From Strigamia acuminata (taxonomy: Eukaryota > Arthropoda > Chilopoda > Geophilomorpha > Linotaeniidae), in contig OX442324.1 of the NCBI GenBank assembly GCA_949358305.1, forward strand, positions 7,909,601 to 7,973,600: a stretch of DNA of 64,000 nucleotides, given 5' to 3'. The notes under the pieces are model-generated. The model saw only the letters and a program-made list of their open reading frames with translations. It ran no database searches and was not told the origin of the DNA. This document shows, piece by piece, positions 42,297 through 53,439 of the stretch. Positions within the stretch are counted from its first letter, which is position 1, and the number at the start of each line of letters is the position of its first letter. The position numbers were made by a program, and so were the translations under genes.

Positions 42297-42375
42297 AAAA
42301 TGTCCGGTCGAAGAGAATCCCGGTCGAAGAGAATCCCGGTCGAAAGGAATCCGGGTCGAAAATATTCCACCCTAT
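42297..42375. repeat. Short 16-bp array, L3 side
   Basis: About five units of GGTCGAAGAGAATCCC/GGTCGAAAGGAATCCG type, ending GGGTCGAAAATATTCC as in the L1 array. It directly abuts the Gypsy-B integrase C-terminal part. Confidence 0.8.
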
Positions 42376-43089
42376 CGTTTAGACGTGCGGATCTCGAGGG
42401 TGTTGTTTGCACATCACACTTCGGTAGGGGGAAGGGATGGTCTGACCCCCGCTCACAGATTTCTCGCGCGCCCGTTGCGTACACACTTGCATTTGACCAG
42501 GGCAAGCGCCGATCATGTGGTCAGCGCCCCTGAATTGGTGGAAATCAGCAGGAGAAATTTTGCAGAGAATGACATTGTATGGTACAAAGTGTTCCCAGCG
42601 ACAACAAAGTTGTGGAGAGCTGCAGTGGTTCTCAAAAGAAAGGGAGCCGTGATTTATGAAGTACGTGACGTGGAAACTCTAGTTGTGCATGTCAGGCATG
42701 TAAATCAGCTGCGTGCACGCGTGTTGACGAGGGCAGCCACCGGTGGTCCTGCAAGGAGTGTGGTGTCACCGCGGGACCAGCCGGGCGAGGGGAACTCGCA
42801 GGCCAGGCCGGTGGCGGACGAACAAGTGGAGGAGCAGTGGATGTTATTTCTTGATCCGCCCCGTGTGGTGGTTATTCCACCATCGTCATCATCATCATCC
42901 GAGGAAGAGGTGCAAGATCAAGTCGTAAATATCATAAATGACAATTTATTTGCAGAAATTGAACAGCACCCAATTGAGGAGTTGGTGATAGAAATTGGCG
43001 TACAGCAGCCCGGCGAGGTGTTGGTGGTCGAGGAGGACAGACAACAGCCCGCCGATGATCCGAAAGACGGTGCGGTCGTGGTCGACCGT

Positions 43090-45144
43090 TATGACGGTTT
43101 ACAATGGCTATAAATGCCTATTTTCCCCAGGAAAAGCGCTGTTATGTCATTATGACGGTATTTTTGCAGTATTCTGTGCAAAACTGATATAATTCCTAAA
43201 TAAAGCTATTTATGAGGTTTCAATGGTAAAAGATGATGTATTAATTAGTATTAATAATCATTCCTACTTGATATCAAAGTATTCCGGCCGAATCACGAAG
43301 ATTCGTCTGCTAAAACCGCATTTGTCAATGCGCAATGTTGTCACTAGGTGGCGCGATCGCGATTTAGCGGTAAATATGAATATGAATAAAGATTGTGTAA
43401 GTAAATATAAACCTATATTTATTAGAGTAAAACGAAGCTTTGTGAACATTAATATAAAGATATATTAATGTCTATTGATGATTAAATACAGTTTAACATC
43501 CGTTTCTGCGGGACAGAACATTTGGTGATCAACCGATCAACCAATCGATTTGATTGGTGGAATCCTTTTCCGGTCCTGGGTATCCAGTTCCGGTTGTGCC
43601 AAGTAATTTGCATAATCCGTTTGTGCTCCTCCGTATCCACTTCCGGTGATACAGGATTGGCGGGATTCCTGGAACCCATGTTCCAATTGGATAAGCGGTC
43701 AAATCCCTTAATCCAGTACCGGTATATATTCCCTGAACAGTCCAATCACGGACACAATAGTCAGTTCGTAATCAGTCAAATCACACACAGTTATAGTTAA
43801 CTCTTAGTTCTTGTATTCAAGGCATTTGGTATATGTTTATACAGCATTTATACGGTATTCGTATATGTTTTTATACGGTATTTGGTATATGTTTTATACG
43901 GCATTTGGTATATGTTTCGTACGGTATTTAGTATGAGTTATTTGGTTTCTTGTTGATGGTTTAATCGCTTGAAACCGCGCATTGTTCTGCAGAACAATAC
44001 ATTTAACCGATTAAAGGTTTTAGTTGGATTCTAATGTTCAATCAACGGTCTCGCCGAGGAGAAACCCGCTTCTATGCAATTCAGTATCCTCCTGGCAGGA
44101 CAGAATGGTCATTTGCGGTACGAAAGCATTCTGCAACCGCAAGTAGCGCCAATTATTATTGGGAGTTGGTTCCATCGCCTGTTGGTGCCAAAGCAGTCTG
44201 TTTACAGTAACCACGAGTAGCACCAAGTGTTTGGTAAACTAATTCCCATGATGATCGGAGCCAAAGCAGTCAGCTTGTCATTAGTACCACGAAGGGCTAA
44301 AACTGCTGTGCGGAGCCGCGAGCTATAACCCCCGGTGTATGTGGTACCGTCAACCACTCGATGGACGACCGTGCTGCTGCGCCGGAGACGCTTGATACAG
44401 TTCTGCATGGCAAGGCGTGTTTATCGATGGCAACTGTGTGATTGCGACGGGAAGCCTAATCATTATTACTTTATCAACAGAACAATATTAACTTGGATAC
44501 AAGTTAAACAATTAAGTCAAGAAGACTTAGTTACATTACATTGAACCCAATGTAACAACAATTTGGCGACAATTGTTAAAGCGGAACATCTAAATGAAAT
44601 CACAACATCTCAAATTAAATATAATTCGAAGTTGGAATATTGATAAGTAAATGAATCCATTTACTTAAACCAATATCCTCCCAAAGTTGTGGCGGTGCAC
44701 ATGAGTCAATCGCACCTCTCGGATCAACTGATCTATCAACCCAGCGAAGCATTACACGAACCCCAGTTACGATTACGACACCGACGGAAGCCACGAGGAT
44801 CACGAAGCCATCCCGGACTCGAGGACACAGCCAGACCGGCCCCGATGACATCTGTAAACCCGGTCGAGTGGTGACCAAACCATTCCCGAATCCAGGACAC
44901 GTAATGATATTATTTCAGGGCTGTTTTACAGCCAACTTTTGTATAGTTTAATTATACTTTTAACTGGCCAAATGTCGGCTTAATCTCATGTATAACTTTA
45001 GAAGCGATCATATTGTTTGGTAACAATAAATGTAGTTGTATTGATAACTATGTTTGTCTTGTATTTATCTCCAATGTATTCACTGTTTATGCGACTTATA
45101 CCCGGTACTAGCAGAGCTAGGAAGTTGTGGTCGTCACCGTCACA
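43090..45144 (+). mobile_element. Gypsy-C solo LTR
   Basis: A 2055-bp solo LTR, TATGACGG to CCGTCACA, with a 4-bp CCGT duplication (43086-43089 and 45145-45148). Its inverted, diverged partner is the LTR at 46287-52564. The ends resemble the Gypsy-A LTR ends (TGTGATG ... CGTCACA), and both families duplicate 4 bp. It contains a local tandem repeat (43830-43935) that the other copy lacks, and no gene. Confidence 0.82.
43830..43935. repeat. Tandem repeat in Gypsy-C solo LTR
   Basis: About four units near 27 bp with the core TATACGG(C/T)ATTTGGTATATG. Absent from the other Gypsy-C LTR, so it expanded after the copies separated. Confidence 0.75.
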
Positions 45145-45693
45145 CCGTAGGCGACTAAGTGTTTGCCTCGAGAGGATCGACGATTTGCTGCTCGCAAGAA
45201 CGCCGGATCCGACAGTTGAGAAAGACGTTGCACTCGTGGATGACGTTGGAGACATTCAAGCTGGCGTTGCGGGTGCCCGGAGTTTCGTGGAGTTTCATTT
45301 ACCTGAGTCGGGCAGTAGCGGGTCGAGTGACGATGTTTCGTCAAATGAGCAGGTCGAGGTTCCGTCGACGTCTCGGGAGTATCCGCAGACAGATCGCCGA
45401 CCTCCCGAGAGATATCGAGACCCGAATGTCCAAGTGTCCATGCCAGTTAAGAAGAAGAGGAAGAAGAGTCCCAAACAAGCATAAGCTTGTCTGAAAGTCT
45501 GCAGAAAAGATCATTGGTTCCTTTTGTAAATTAGGCGACTAAGTAATGCTAAATTTCGGTTAATTAATGAAATATATATATGTTAAAATTTTGGTTAATT
45601 AATGAAATTTAGATGTCAAAGTTTGGTTGATTGTGAACGAAAAATAGTTTATTTCTGTTTTGAGAATTTGGTGTCACAAACTGGGGGGAGTAA

Positions 45694-46286
45694 TGTTGTG
45701 TATCTAAACTATTTGATTGTTACAGTATAATGATTGACACATGTAATATAAATTGATTGTTGTTGCGGTTGCCTTGGCAGCCATTCACAGAATAAATCAG
45801 TATGTGGAAATGAGTGAATAGGTGTACATGTTTTGTTTAGCCGTCCCGCAGGGACAGGCTTATTTTAGGAGATGGACTGTTTTGGCTAGGAATGCTAAAG
45901 ATACCAACAATCAATCGGTTCGACCTTATTTTGCGCAAACTCGACCAATATGTTCAATTAATCGCTCGGAGGATCGCACTGAGAAGCTGACGCAGAAAGT
46001 TACCGGAAAGATTGAAGCAACCAAAGTCCCTTTGAAACGAGACTCGACGCGAGACACAACAACGGAGCGTTATCGTCCGCAGCCATCTGAAAAAACTGTT
46101 GCGCAGGCCACCGCGCAATTGGCGAATTTGACTATTAATACCAATAATGGAGACGATGACGATGACAACAACTCTATGTTTACGAGTGTATCTACCCATG
46201 TTGAACTCGACTCCCTTCAAAGACACGATATGACGGGCCCGCCCACTGATTTACGATATTTTTCAGGCCAGCCAACTTTAGGTGAA
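45694..46286 (+). other. Probable Gypsy-B 3' LTR start and unassigned sequence
   Basis: The sequence begins TGTTGTGTATCTAAAC after a PPT and has an AATAAA signal near 45792, so the first 150 bp or so may be a short gypsy LTR. From 45840 to 46286 an open plus-strand frame (Lys/Arg/Thr-rich, then an Asp run) could be a retroelement fragment. I recognise no family in it. Confidence 0.4.
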
Positions 46287-47963
46287 TGTGACGGTGACGA
46301 CCACAACTCCCATTTAACAATGGTACCGGGAAGAGATCGCAATAAATAAACAGTGAATACAATATGAGATAAATACAAGACAACAGAACTATCAATACAC
46401 TACAGTTTATTGTTGGCAAACAATATGAATGAGCTAAATTATACATAGGACTAATGTCGACATTTGGCAAGTTTAACTGACTTATTAAACTATACAATAA
46501 ATTGGCCAATTGGCCCTGAAATAATATCATTACTTGTCTAGAATATGGGAGCGGTTTCCCCATCGCTCGACCTGGTTTATAAATGTCATCTAAGCCGGAT
46601 GGCTGCGTTCTGGAGTCCGATACGGCTTCGCTGGTTCCTTGGTTCGCTTGTGTAAATTATCGCACGTCGATAAATCGAATGATCTGAGAAATACGGTTGA
46701 TTTTTGTTTGCACCGCCACAACTTTGGGAGGATATTGGTGTAAGTAAATGTGTTCATTTACTTATCAATATTCCGATTATGAATTATATTTAATTCATAA
46801 GTGTTGTGAGTCTCTACTGGATATTTTCGTCGATAAGTTGTTGTCAACTTATTTGTCACATTGAGTTCAATGTATTCGTGTTTTTAAGTCTTCTGACTTG
46901 ATTAATTAACTTGTTGTCAAGTTAATATTGTTCTGTCATAAATGTAAAGGATAAATGTTAGACTTCCCGTCGCAACACACAATTGCCGTCGATAGAAAAC
47001 GTCTTGCCATGCAGAACGGTATCAAGCGTCCCCTGCGTCTCAGCGCGGTCGTTCGTCTATCGATTGACGGCACTACTTCACTGGAGTCGATAGCTCGCGG
47101 CTCCGCACAGCAGTTTAGTCCTTCGCGGTACTAATAACAGACTGACTGCTTTGGCATCGAATACCATGAGAATTAGTTTACCAAACACTTGGTGCTACTC
47201 GTGGTTACTGTAAATCAGACTACTTTGGCACCATCAGGCGATGGAACCAACTCTCAACAATACCGGTGCTTACTGACGGTTACAGAATGCGTTCATACCG
47301 AAAATGACCACTCAGTCCTGCCCGGAGGATACTGAATTGCACAGAAGGCAGGTTCTCCTCGGCGAGACCGTAAATTGAAACATGTATGCAGCATAACAAT
47401 CCAATACGTCGGCCTCAATTGCCGGTGGTCGCATGATTCTGTAGAATCATGCAGCGGTTCTTTGTGAATAAATCAGCAAAGAACCAAGTGGTTTTTCATG
47501 GACAACGAATCATATTTCTTAAGTAACAATACCAAACAGAAATAATCAAACAGAGCCGCGGAATGGCCGGTTGTTTGGGTTTATATGACCTGACTGGATT
47601 AAGGATTAATCCAGTTATCCAATTGGAACAAGGATTCCACGAATCTCTCCAATCCCGTATCACCGGAAGTGGATACGGAGGAGCAATATGCTAATTCTCA
47701 CCACAACCGGAACTGGATACCCAGGACCGGAAATGGGTTCCACCAATCAAATTGATCGGTTGATCGATTGACCGCTAAATCTCCTTTTCTGCCGAACTGG
47801 AGATTTCACTCATTAGTTATTTGTGAATAATAATTATTAATATATGTTTATATTAATACTAATAAATTGTCGTTCCATTCTAATAAATATATTCTTATAT
47901 TTATTCACTAGTTTCTTTAACTCGTAATTCGTATTTACCGCTGAAACGTAATCACGCCATCTA

Positions 47964-48282
47964 TGTTGAGTTTCAGTTGTGAACTCATGCAGATAGTTTA
48001 GTTACTGCTGTGGATTGGAAATGTTATCAGGTGAAATAAAGAGACGCCATCTTTGCAGGTGAGAAACATAACATCAAGTGAGGTTTTATTAGCTTGTCAC
48101 GTGACTCTTTTACAACAAGCGCCACCTTTAGGCAGCATATACAAATAATATGTAAACAAACATCGTGTTTGTTTACAAAAGCAAACATAAACAAAGTGCA
48201 GACTAAATAGCACATTATCACTTGTTAATACGACCCAGAGATATGTATATTATACACGGCAATAACATATCACATTCTAACA
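47964..48282 (-). repeat. Copia-B 3' LTR
   Basis: 319 bp, reading TGTTGAGTTTCAG to CACATTCTAACA on the plus strand. The minus-strand PPT ACGAGGGGGCCGAT (48283-48297) lies directly upstream of it. Confidence 0.93.
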
Positions 48283-48317
48283 ATCGGCCCCCTCGTATTA
48301 ACAATTATTCAAGACAG

Positions 48318-51197
48318 TTAGGTCAATGAGGAAGCAATTACAACAGGTATGCACACGTCGAGATGATTAATTTCGAAATCAAAGCTCAAGTCGTCCGATG
48401 CTGCATTTGATTCAGAAAGCTTTGTCTTCCTCTTGTCCTTGAAAAGATGTTCTGGGATTGGAAGGTTATATTGAGCACAATAAGGCTTTACGTCTGGTGT
48501 TGAGCGTAACTTAGGTGTGTCATATCCCTCGATCGTGAAATCGATATCCCTCTGTCCAGTTAGTCTCATCTTCTCTATTTTCTTCCAAACAAGCGGAGGC
48601 ATAGTCCGAACTGGATCTGAAACTTCTCCCCTCGCTTGTGGTGCGACCGCTGGCAGGTTCGCTTGAAGTTTTCGATCTTCAAATCCAAACTTTGATTCAA
48701 CAGGATGATACCTCTCGTCTACTTCCTTCTTAAGTGGTTGTGGCGGTTGGAGCGGCGGCCTGACGTCCTCATCCGAGTAGTACTGACGATCGTTGTTGTC
48801 GTCCGGTTTATCGTTTAAATTGTCAATAAAGGTCGTATGATTTTCCGGTAGGCCCAGCACGCCTTCAACTCCGCGCTTGCTTTCCACAAATTTAACATCG
48901 CCTGTTTCAATGACTTTAGAGAATTCTGGTAGCCATACTCGATATCCTTTGGTAATCCTGGAATATCCAAGCATGATCCCGTGCAAACTTTTGTTGTCTA
49001 TCTTCCCATCTCGTACTCTCTTTTGCACGAAGCATAGACTTCCGAATTTCCTTAAATGTCGGAGTGATGGTTTGCGTCCATAGTATAATTCCATCGAGGT
49101 TTTGTCCGAATTTAACTTGGCTATTCTGTTCCTAAGGTAATTAAAGGTGAGAATGGCTTCTCCCCAAAATCTGTGTTCCAATTTTGCGTCGTACACAAGG
49201 GCTCGCATGCCGTTGGCCAACGTTTGATTTAATCTTTCCGACACGCCATTTTGGGCAGGTGTGTACGCGTTGGTCCTCTCGTGAATGATGCCAAGTCCCT
49301 CGAGATACTCTCCAAATTTATTTGAACAAAATTCCATTCCATTGTCCGTCCGAATTGCTAAAACGGATTTTCCTAACAATCGTTCTATTCGTTTGACGTG
49401 TTTTTGGAAAATGTCAAATACCTCGTCCTTTCTCTTCATGAGGTACACTGTCGAATAACGGGAGAAATCGTCTGTAATGGTAAGGAAATATCTGTTTCCT
49501 GACAGTGTCGCTGTGTTGAACGCTCCGCATACATCCATGTGCAGAAGTTGTAACGGTTCCTTCGACCGAATTCCAGGCAGCGACTTGTGAGACACGGCTT
49601 TCTTCTTTGCTAACGTGCAGACGTCACATTGTGTAATTGGCACGTCTAGTATTGGCAGTCCAATTACTGCATCTCGCTTGCTCATCTCTTGCACGCTTGG
49701 AAAGTGGATATGCCCAAGTCGCTCGTGCCACAACCTCGCTTCCTCTGGATTGGATGTCCTTTTAGTTGAGCTGGTTAATTCTTGTTTTTGTTGCTCGCTC
49801 GTACTCGCCTTGTTGTTTTCTCTCAGTTTTGACTTCTCAATGTCGGGTTTCAAATCACTTGTTTTCACATAATAAAGTCTATCCTTTTTAACTGCCTCCA
49901 TCAGTTGTCTCTTCCATTGTGGATCGTAAACTTTTACTAATCCCGAACCAATAGCCACTTTGCATCTCGCTTCATCGATGCAAGGTCCCGATAATAGATT
50001 TCTTCTTAAATCTGGCGCGTAATAAACTTTCTTCAATGTGACTGGGATTGTGTCGTTTCCCACCAAACACATCACACATACATCTCCAACGCCTTGGGTT
50101 TGTATTAATGTTTTCTTATCCGCTTGGCTTATGGTTCCCGTCGCTTCTTTGAAGTTGAAGAATTGATTCCTGTCTTTGCAGAAATGTCCAGTGGCTCCGG
50201 TGTCGTAAATCCAGTGATTGTCCGCTGTACTGCACTGCAGCATCTCTTCCTCGCTTAGTTCAGTGAGGAAACCAACATCCAACATGTTTGTGTCCAATTC
50301 TTCGACTGTACTCGTGTTCTGGTCGTTACTTGGTGTGACCTGGACTGTGCAATCCCTCGCCCAATGGCCCGGTTGATTGCATCGGAAACACGGCCCCCGT
50401 CCCGATGATCCGGTTGCATTTCCTCTCGTGTTTTTACCGCCTCGGTAATTTGATCGGCCACCTTTTTGTCCGCCTGCAAATCCATGATTGTTTTGGCCGT
50501 TGTTCCCTTGTCGTTGGTCGAATTTCGACAAATTGTCATTGTTTGTGTTGGGGGAACTCTGCCCCATATTAAACGCATCCACGATTGGTCCCTGACCCGA
50601 ATCACGTCTTTGTTGCATGAGTCTGCCTTCCTCAGCGACCAATTCAATTTCGACCTTCTCTAGTGTGAAATTAATGTCTTCCCATCGGTAAATAGCCTGA
50701 ACGATAGACTAGTATTCCTGTGGCAAATACCGAATCAGCTGGAATGCTTGGTATAAATCTTCCAATTTGTGTTTAACATCCGCGAGCTTCTTTGCAGCAT
50801 TCCGTATCTTTGCCGCAAAGACTCCGATGGTTTCTGTCGCCGGGTCGTATTTTAGGCTAAAGAATTCGTCCAACAAACGAATTATTCTGGCTCGTGACAC
50901 TGGTTCGAAGTTGGCTTTGAGCGTATCCCATGCCTTCTTGGCATCCTCGACTCCATTAAGCAATTCGTGGTATTGCTCTTCAATTGAGTAATAAATTAAG
51001 CTAAAGGCCCGTCCTTTGCGTAATTTATAGTCCGAGCTGTCGCGCCATGACGCTCCTAGTGCCAAATCTTCTTCCGTCCCGTCTGTGAACGCCCAGCATC
51101 CGTGGTGCATTAACAGCACCTTGATCTGCTGTTTCCATGTATCGTAATTCGTCCGGTTTAGTAATGTGACTTTTCTGTCCAATTTGTCCAGATCCAT
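48318..51197 (-). pseudogene. Copia-B gag-PR-IN, RT missing, one nonsense codon
   Basis: The frame starts at ATG 51197 (MDLDKLDRK, matching MDTEKLERK of Copia-C). In order: gag (NYDTWKQQIKVLL), a premature TAG at 50711-50709 after YLPQEY, then the same frame continues with the CCHC knuckle (CFRCNQPGHWARDC), protease (YDTGATGHFCKD) and integrase (WHERLGHIHF ... CDVCTLAKK; LHMDVCG; TDNGMEF; NGVSERLN, all catalytic residues present) and the integrase C-terminal region. It stops at 48318, shortly after a segment that in Copia-C leads into RT. RT and RNase H are absent, and the PPT follows within 20 bases. Confidence 0.92.
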
Positions 51198-52129
51198 TGT
51201 GATTTGCGATTCGAACTCGTTGAAAAGGCACGTAAAATACTTTGAGCACGCACTAATTTCCTCAGAAACACTGTTTGTACTGAATACTTGCAACTGAGTG
51301 CAGTGTTGCAAGGTTAGTTCGCTCTTAGAAACTATGTTAGTAATTATCCTAGCACATAACTAATCTAATAATATCATAATATCGACAATATAACGAAAAT
51401 ATAACGAAAATATTCGATACTGATGTCTTCCAGACGTTTCTAGTTGTGTTTGTTGTTGAATTCTGCAGCCGACAATTGTCCTTTCTCGTTGATTTTTCGT
51501 GTTGTGTGCGTCCCGCAAATTGTTCGCCAATTGTCCGTCGTTTCTCAGCTCCTCGCCGCTTATTCGTCTCCAAAAATCTCGATTTACACTTCCCGTGTAG
51601 TTGGCGAGAAATACCGTCTCTGTGCGGCTCCCGTAGAATTGTAGAAATTATCCAACGTCCACCGCTGATACCGTCCGGAAATGAATCCAATTAGTCCAAT
51701 AATTTCCGGCTGCTTTTCGTTTGTTTTGAAATTTCTCTCGTCCGTTCTCGTTCCGTTCGATTCCCGTTCACACTTCGCGTGTGGTTGCTGGGAATTTATC
51801 ACCGTCGTCGACACGTTTTTCACCCAAAAACAATGACACGTCGTCGTCACGTATTGCGCCTCGCAATACGGGAACGAATCTCCAAAAATAGGAAAAGAAA
51901 ATCGTTTTAAATAAAAGTTTAATGTTTCTCGAACCCCTTATTGTTCCTGCACTCCTTGGTGACCAATTGCTGCCCGAAAATCTCGAATGTCCTCATTGTA
52001 GTGGCACAAACACAAGCTGGTAATTTTTCCAATGAGCGCCGCCATTTTGGATGACTGGAGCAAAATCCACTAGTGACCTCCAAATGCTTGAAATTCTCAC
52101 AAATCACCCTGAAAGTTTTTCCCTGCTTT
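51198..52129 (-). other. Copia-B 5' leader
   Basis: Untranslated leader between PBS and gag, with no supported gene. Confidence 0.65.
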
Positions 52130-52145
52130 GTATAGGCCCATAACC
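52130..52145 (-). promoter_or_regulatory. Copia-B primer-binding site (internal tRNA-iMet)
   Basis: The minus strand reads GGTTATGGGCCTATAC one base after the 5' LTR. It pairs with the anticodon-arm region of initiator tRNA-Met, as in Drosophila copia. Confidence 0.78.
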
Positions 52146-52146
52146 T

Positions 52147-52465
52147 TGTTGAGTTTCAGTTGTGAACTCATGCAGATAGTTTAGTTACTGCTGTGGATTG
52201 GAAATGTTATCAGGTGAAATAAAGAGACGCCATCTTTGCAGGTGAGAAACATAACATCAAGTGAGGTTTTATTAGCTTGTCACGTGACTCTTTTACAACA
52301 AGCGCCACCTTTAGGCAGCATATACAAATAATATGTAAACAAACATCGTGTTTGTTTACAAAAGCAAAGATAAACAAAGTGCAGACTAAATAGCACATTA
52401 TCACTTGTTAATACGACCCAGAGATATGTATATTATACACGGCAATAACATATCACATTCTAACA
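52147..52465 (-). repeat. Copia-B 5' LTR
   Basis: The 319-bp partner of 47964-48282, followed on the plus strand by the ATCTA duplication. Confidence 0.93.
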
Positions 52466-52564
52466 ATCTAGTGGCGACTTGAAGCCTTGACAAATGCGGG
52501 TTTTGCCAAAAAACTACTAAATTCCGGCCGTGCGATTAATAAATAGCACTTATAAACCGTCATA

Positions 52565-53068
52565 CATCCCCCTTAATTACTCAACTTATAAATTTTATTC
52601 ATAAGTTTATGTTATTCTTGCGAAATGACTTTTTATTAATCTCGCGAAACAGGACTCTTTTCATCTTGAACAGCCGAGTGCGTGTGTGTGACTCAAACAA
52701 ATAAAATTCATATTTCTGATGTGCGCAACAATTCTTTTAATGAATTATCAAAAATAAAATATTATTTGGTTACAATAAAACAAACTTGAAGTTTTACACG
52801 ACGTATTCTCATTCCTTCACAATTATTATTTCAAATAACGGGAGTTAACATAATTTTTTGATAAATTATTTCTTTTTTAACTTTTTGATTAATAAATATT
52901 AAAAAATTATTCTTTTTAGGATCATCTCTTGATTTTCCTCTAAAAACATGACTTTTTCCACATCACAAAAATGCTTATTTAAATTGTTTTAAACAGAATA
53001 CTCTTGTATTTTTACGTTAATTCTAACACTTTTAAAGTTTTTTAATCTTAGAAATTAACTCCGTGAGT
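52565..53068 (-). other. Gypsy-C PPT and 3' untranslated region
   Basis: The minus strand reads TTAAGGGGGATG (about 52565-52576) directly before the LTR start, the same layout as in Gypsy-A. The rest is AT-rich with no recognised gene. Confidence 0.6.
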
Positions 53069-53358
53069 CACTTGACTTCTTCTTCATCGGAATCCGATCG
53101 TTCACTTTCTTTCTTAACCTTCGGAAGCAGATGCATCCGCAAAATCCGCATTTTGGGGGTGACTATTCCTCGGATTCCGGCCGGGCCAAACTCGTCCGGA
53201 AAATGTCCGGGGGAATGCTGAGAATGCCGATAGACGACATTCAATTTTATATCGTGAGTTTTTGTGCGGTTTTCGCCGTGTTTATTATTCGTACGAGATT
53301 TGGTATTTTCGCAGGGTTGCCGTCGCGCGAGATTTATCGAGGTAAAGCGAATTCATCA
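53069..53358 (-). pseudogene. Open frame, possible C-terminus of a Gypsy-C ORF3
   Basis: A minus-strand frame open for about 96 codons, without a start, that ends at TGA 53071-53069. It is basic first (RRQPCENTKSR, NNKHGENRTK), then GHFPDEFGPAG, and ends in an acidic SDSDEEEVK tail. It lies about 500 nt before the Gypsy-C PPT, the place where Gypsy-A has the end of ORF3, and shares the acidic-tail style but no clear sequence similarity. A host exon is an alternative, because an acceptor-like CTCAG lies at 53218. Confidence 0.35.
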
Positions 53359-53439
53359 ACGAACTCACCGATGAATGTTGTTAAAAATCTGTGCAAGTGT
53401 TGTCAAATATTGCCATGATTCGATGCAAATTTGTCAGAT

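Larger units (their letters stand above)
42376..45693 (+). pseudogene. Gypsy-B pol 3' part, split by a solo LTR
   Basis: The C-terminal part of a Ty3/gypsy pol. It opens inside integrase after the catalytic core (RISRVLFAHHTSVGG, then LTPAHRFLARPLRT) and continues into the C-terminal module (FAENDIVWYKVF; VLKRKGAVIYEV) and an acidic Ser/Glu/Gln-rich tail to 43089. Beyond the inserted LTR (43090-45144) the same frame goes on from 45145 to TAA near 45484, ending with a PPERYRDP motif and a basic Lys-rich end. A PPT (ACTGGGGGGAGTAA, about 45680-45693) then precedes a TGTTGTGTATC start that looks like an LTR. Relative to the 5' part at 1640-3690, roughly 75 integrase residues, including the last two catalytic positions, are missing. 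Confidence 0.75.
47964..52465 (-). mobile_element. Copia-B, RT-deleted Ty1/copia retrotransposon
   Basis: A 4502-bp element on the minus strand with 319-bp LTRs (47964-48282 and 52147-52465) and an ATCTA duplication (47959-47963 and 52466-52470). The LTRs differ at about one site (48184 against 52367). The internal region lacks RT and RNase H completely; total length is 1418 bp less than the related Copia-C. PBS and PPT are kept, so it could still be packaged and copied by enzymes supplied by a relative. Confidence 0.95.
46287..52564 (-). repeat. Gypsy-C 3' LTR, interrupted by Copia-B
   Basis: A minus-strand LTR starting TATGACGG at 52564 and ending CGTCACA at 46287. Net length is about 1771 bp without Copia-B and one target duplication. 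It is an imperfect reverse complement of the solo LTR at 43090-45144, so the pair makes a large palindrome. The PPT on its right shows that the element body lay to the right. Confidence 0.8.

Noticed and set aside
45822-46349. 175-codon plus-strand frame as a gene
   Set aside because: No family, low-complexity Asp run, and it runs into the inverted Gypsy-C LTR; kept only as unassigned retroelement sequence.
43223-47990. Palindrome as a foldback DNA transposon with ~2-kb terminal inverted repeats
   Set aside because: The arms have LTR ends (TATGACG/CGTCACA), a 4-bp duplication on one and a PPT beside the other, so inverted Gypsy-C LTRs explain them better.
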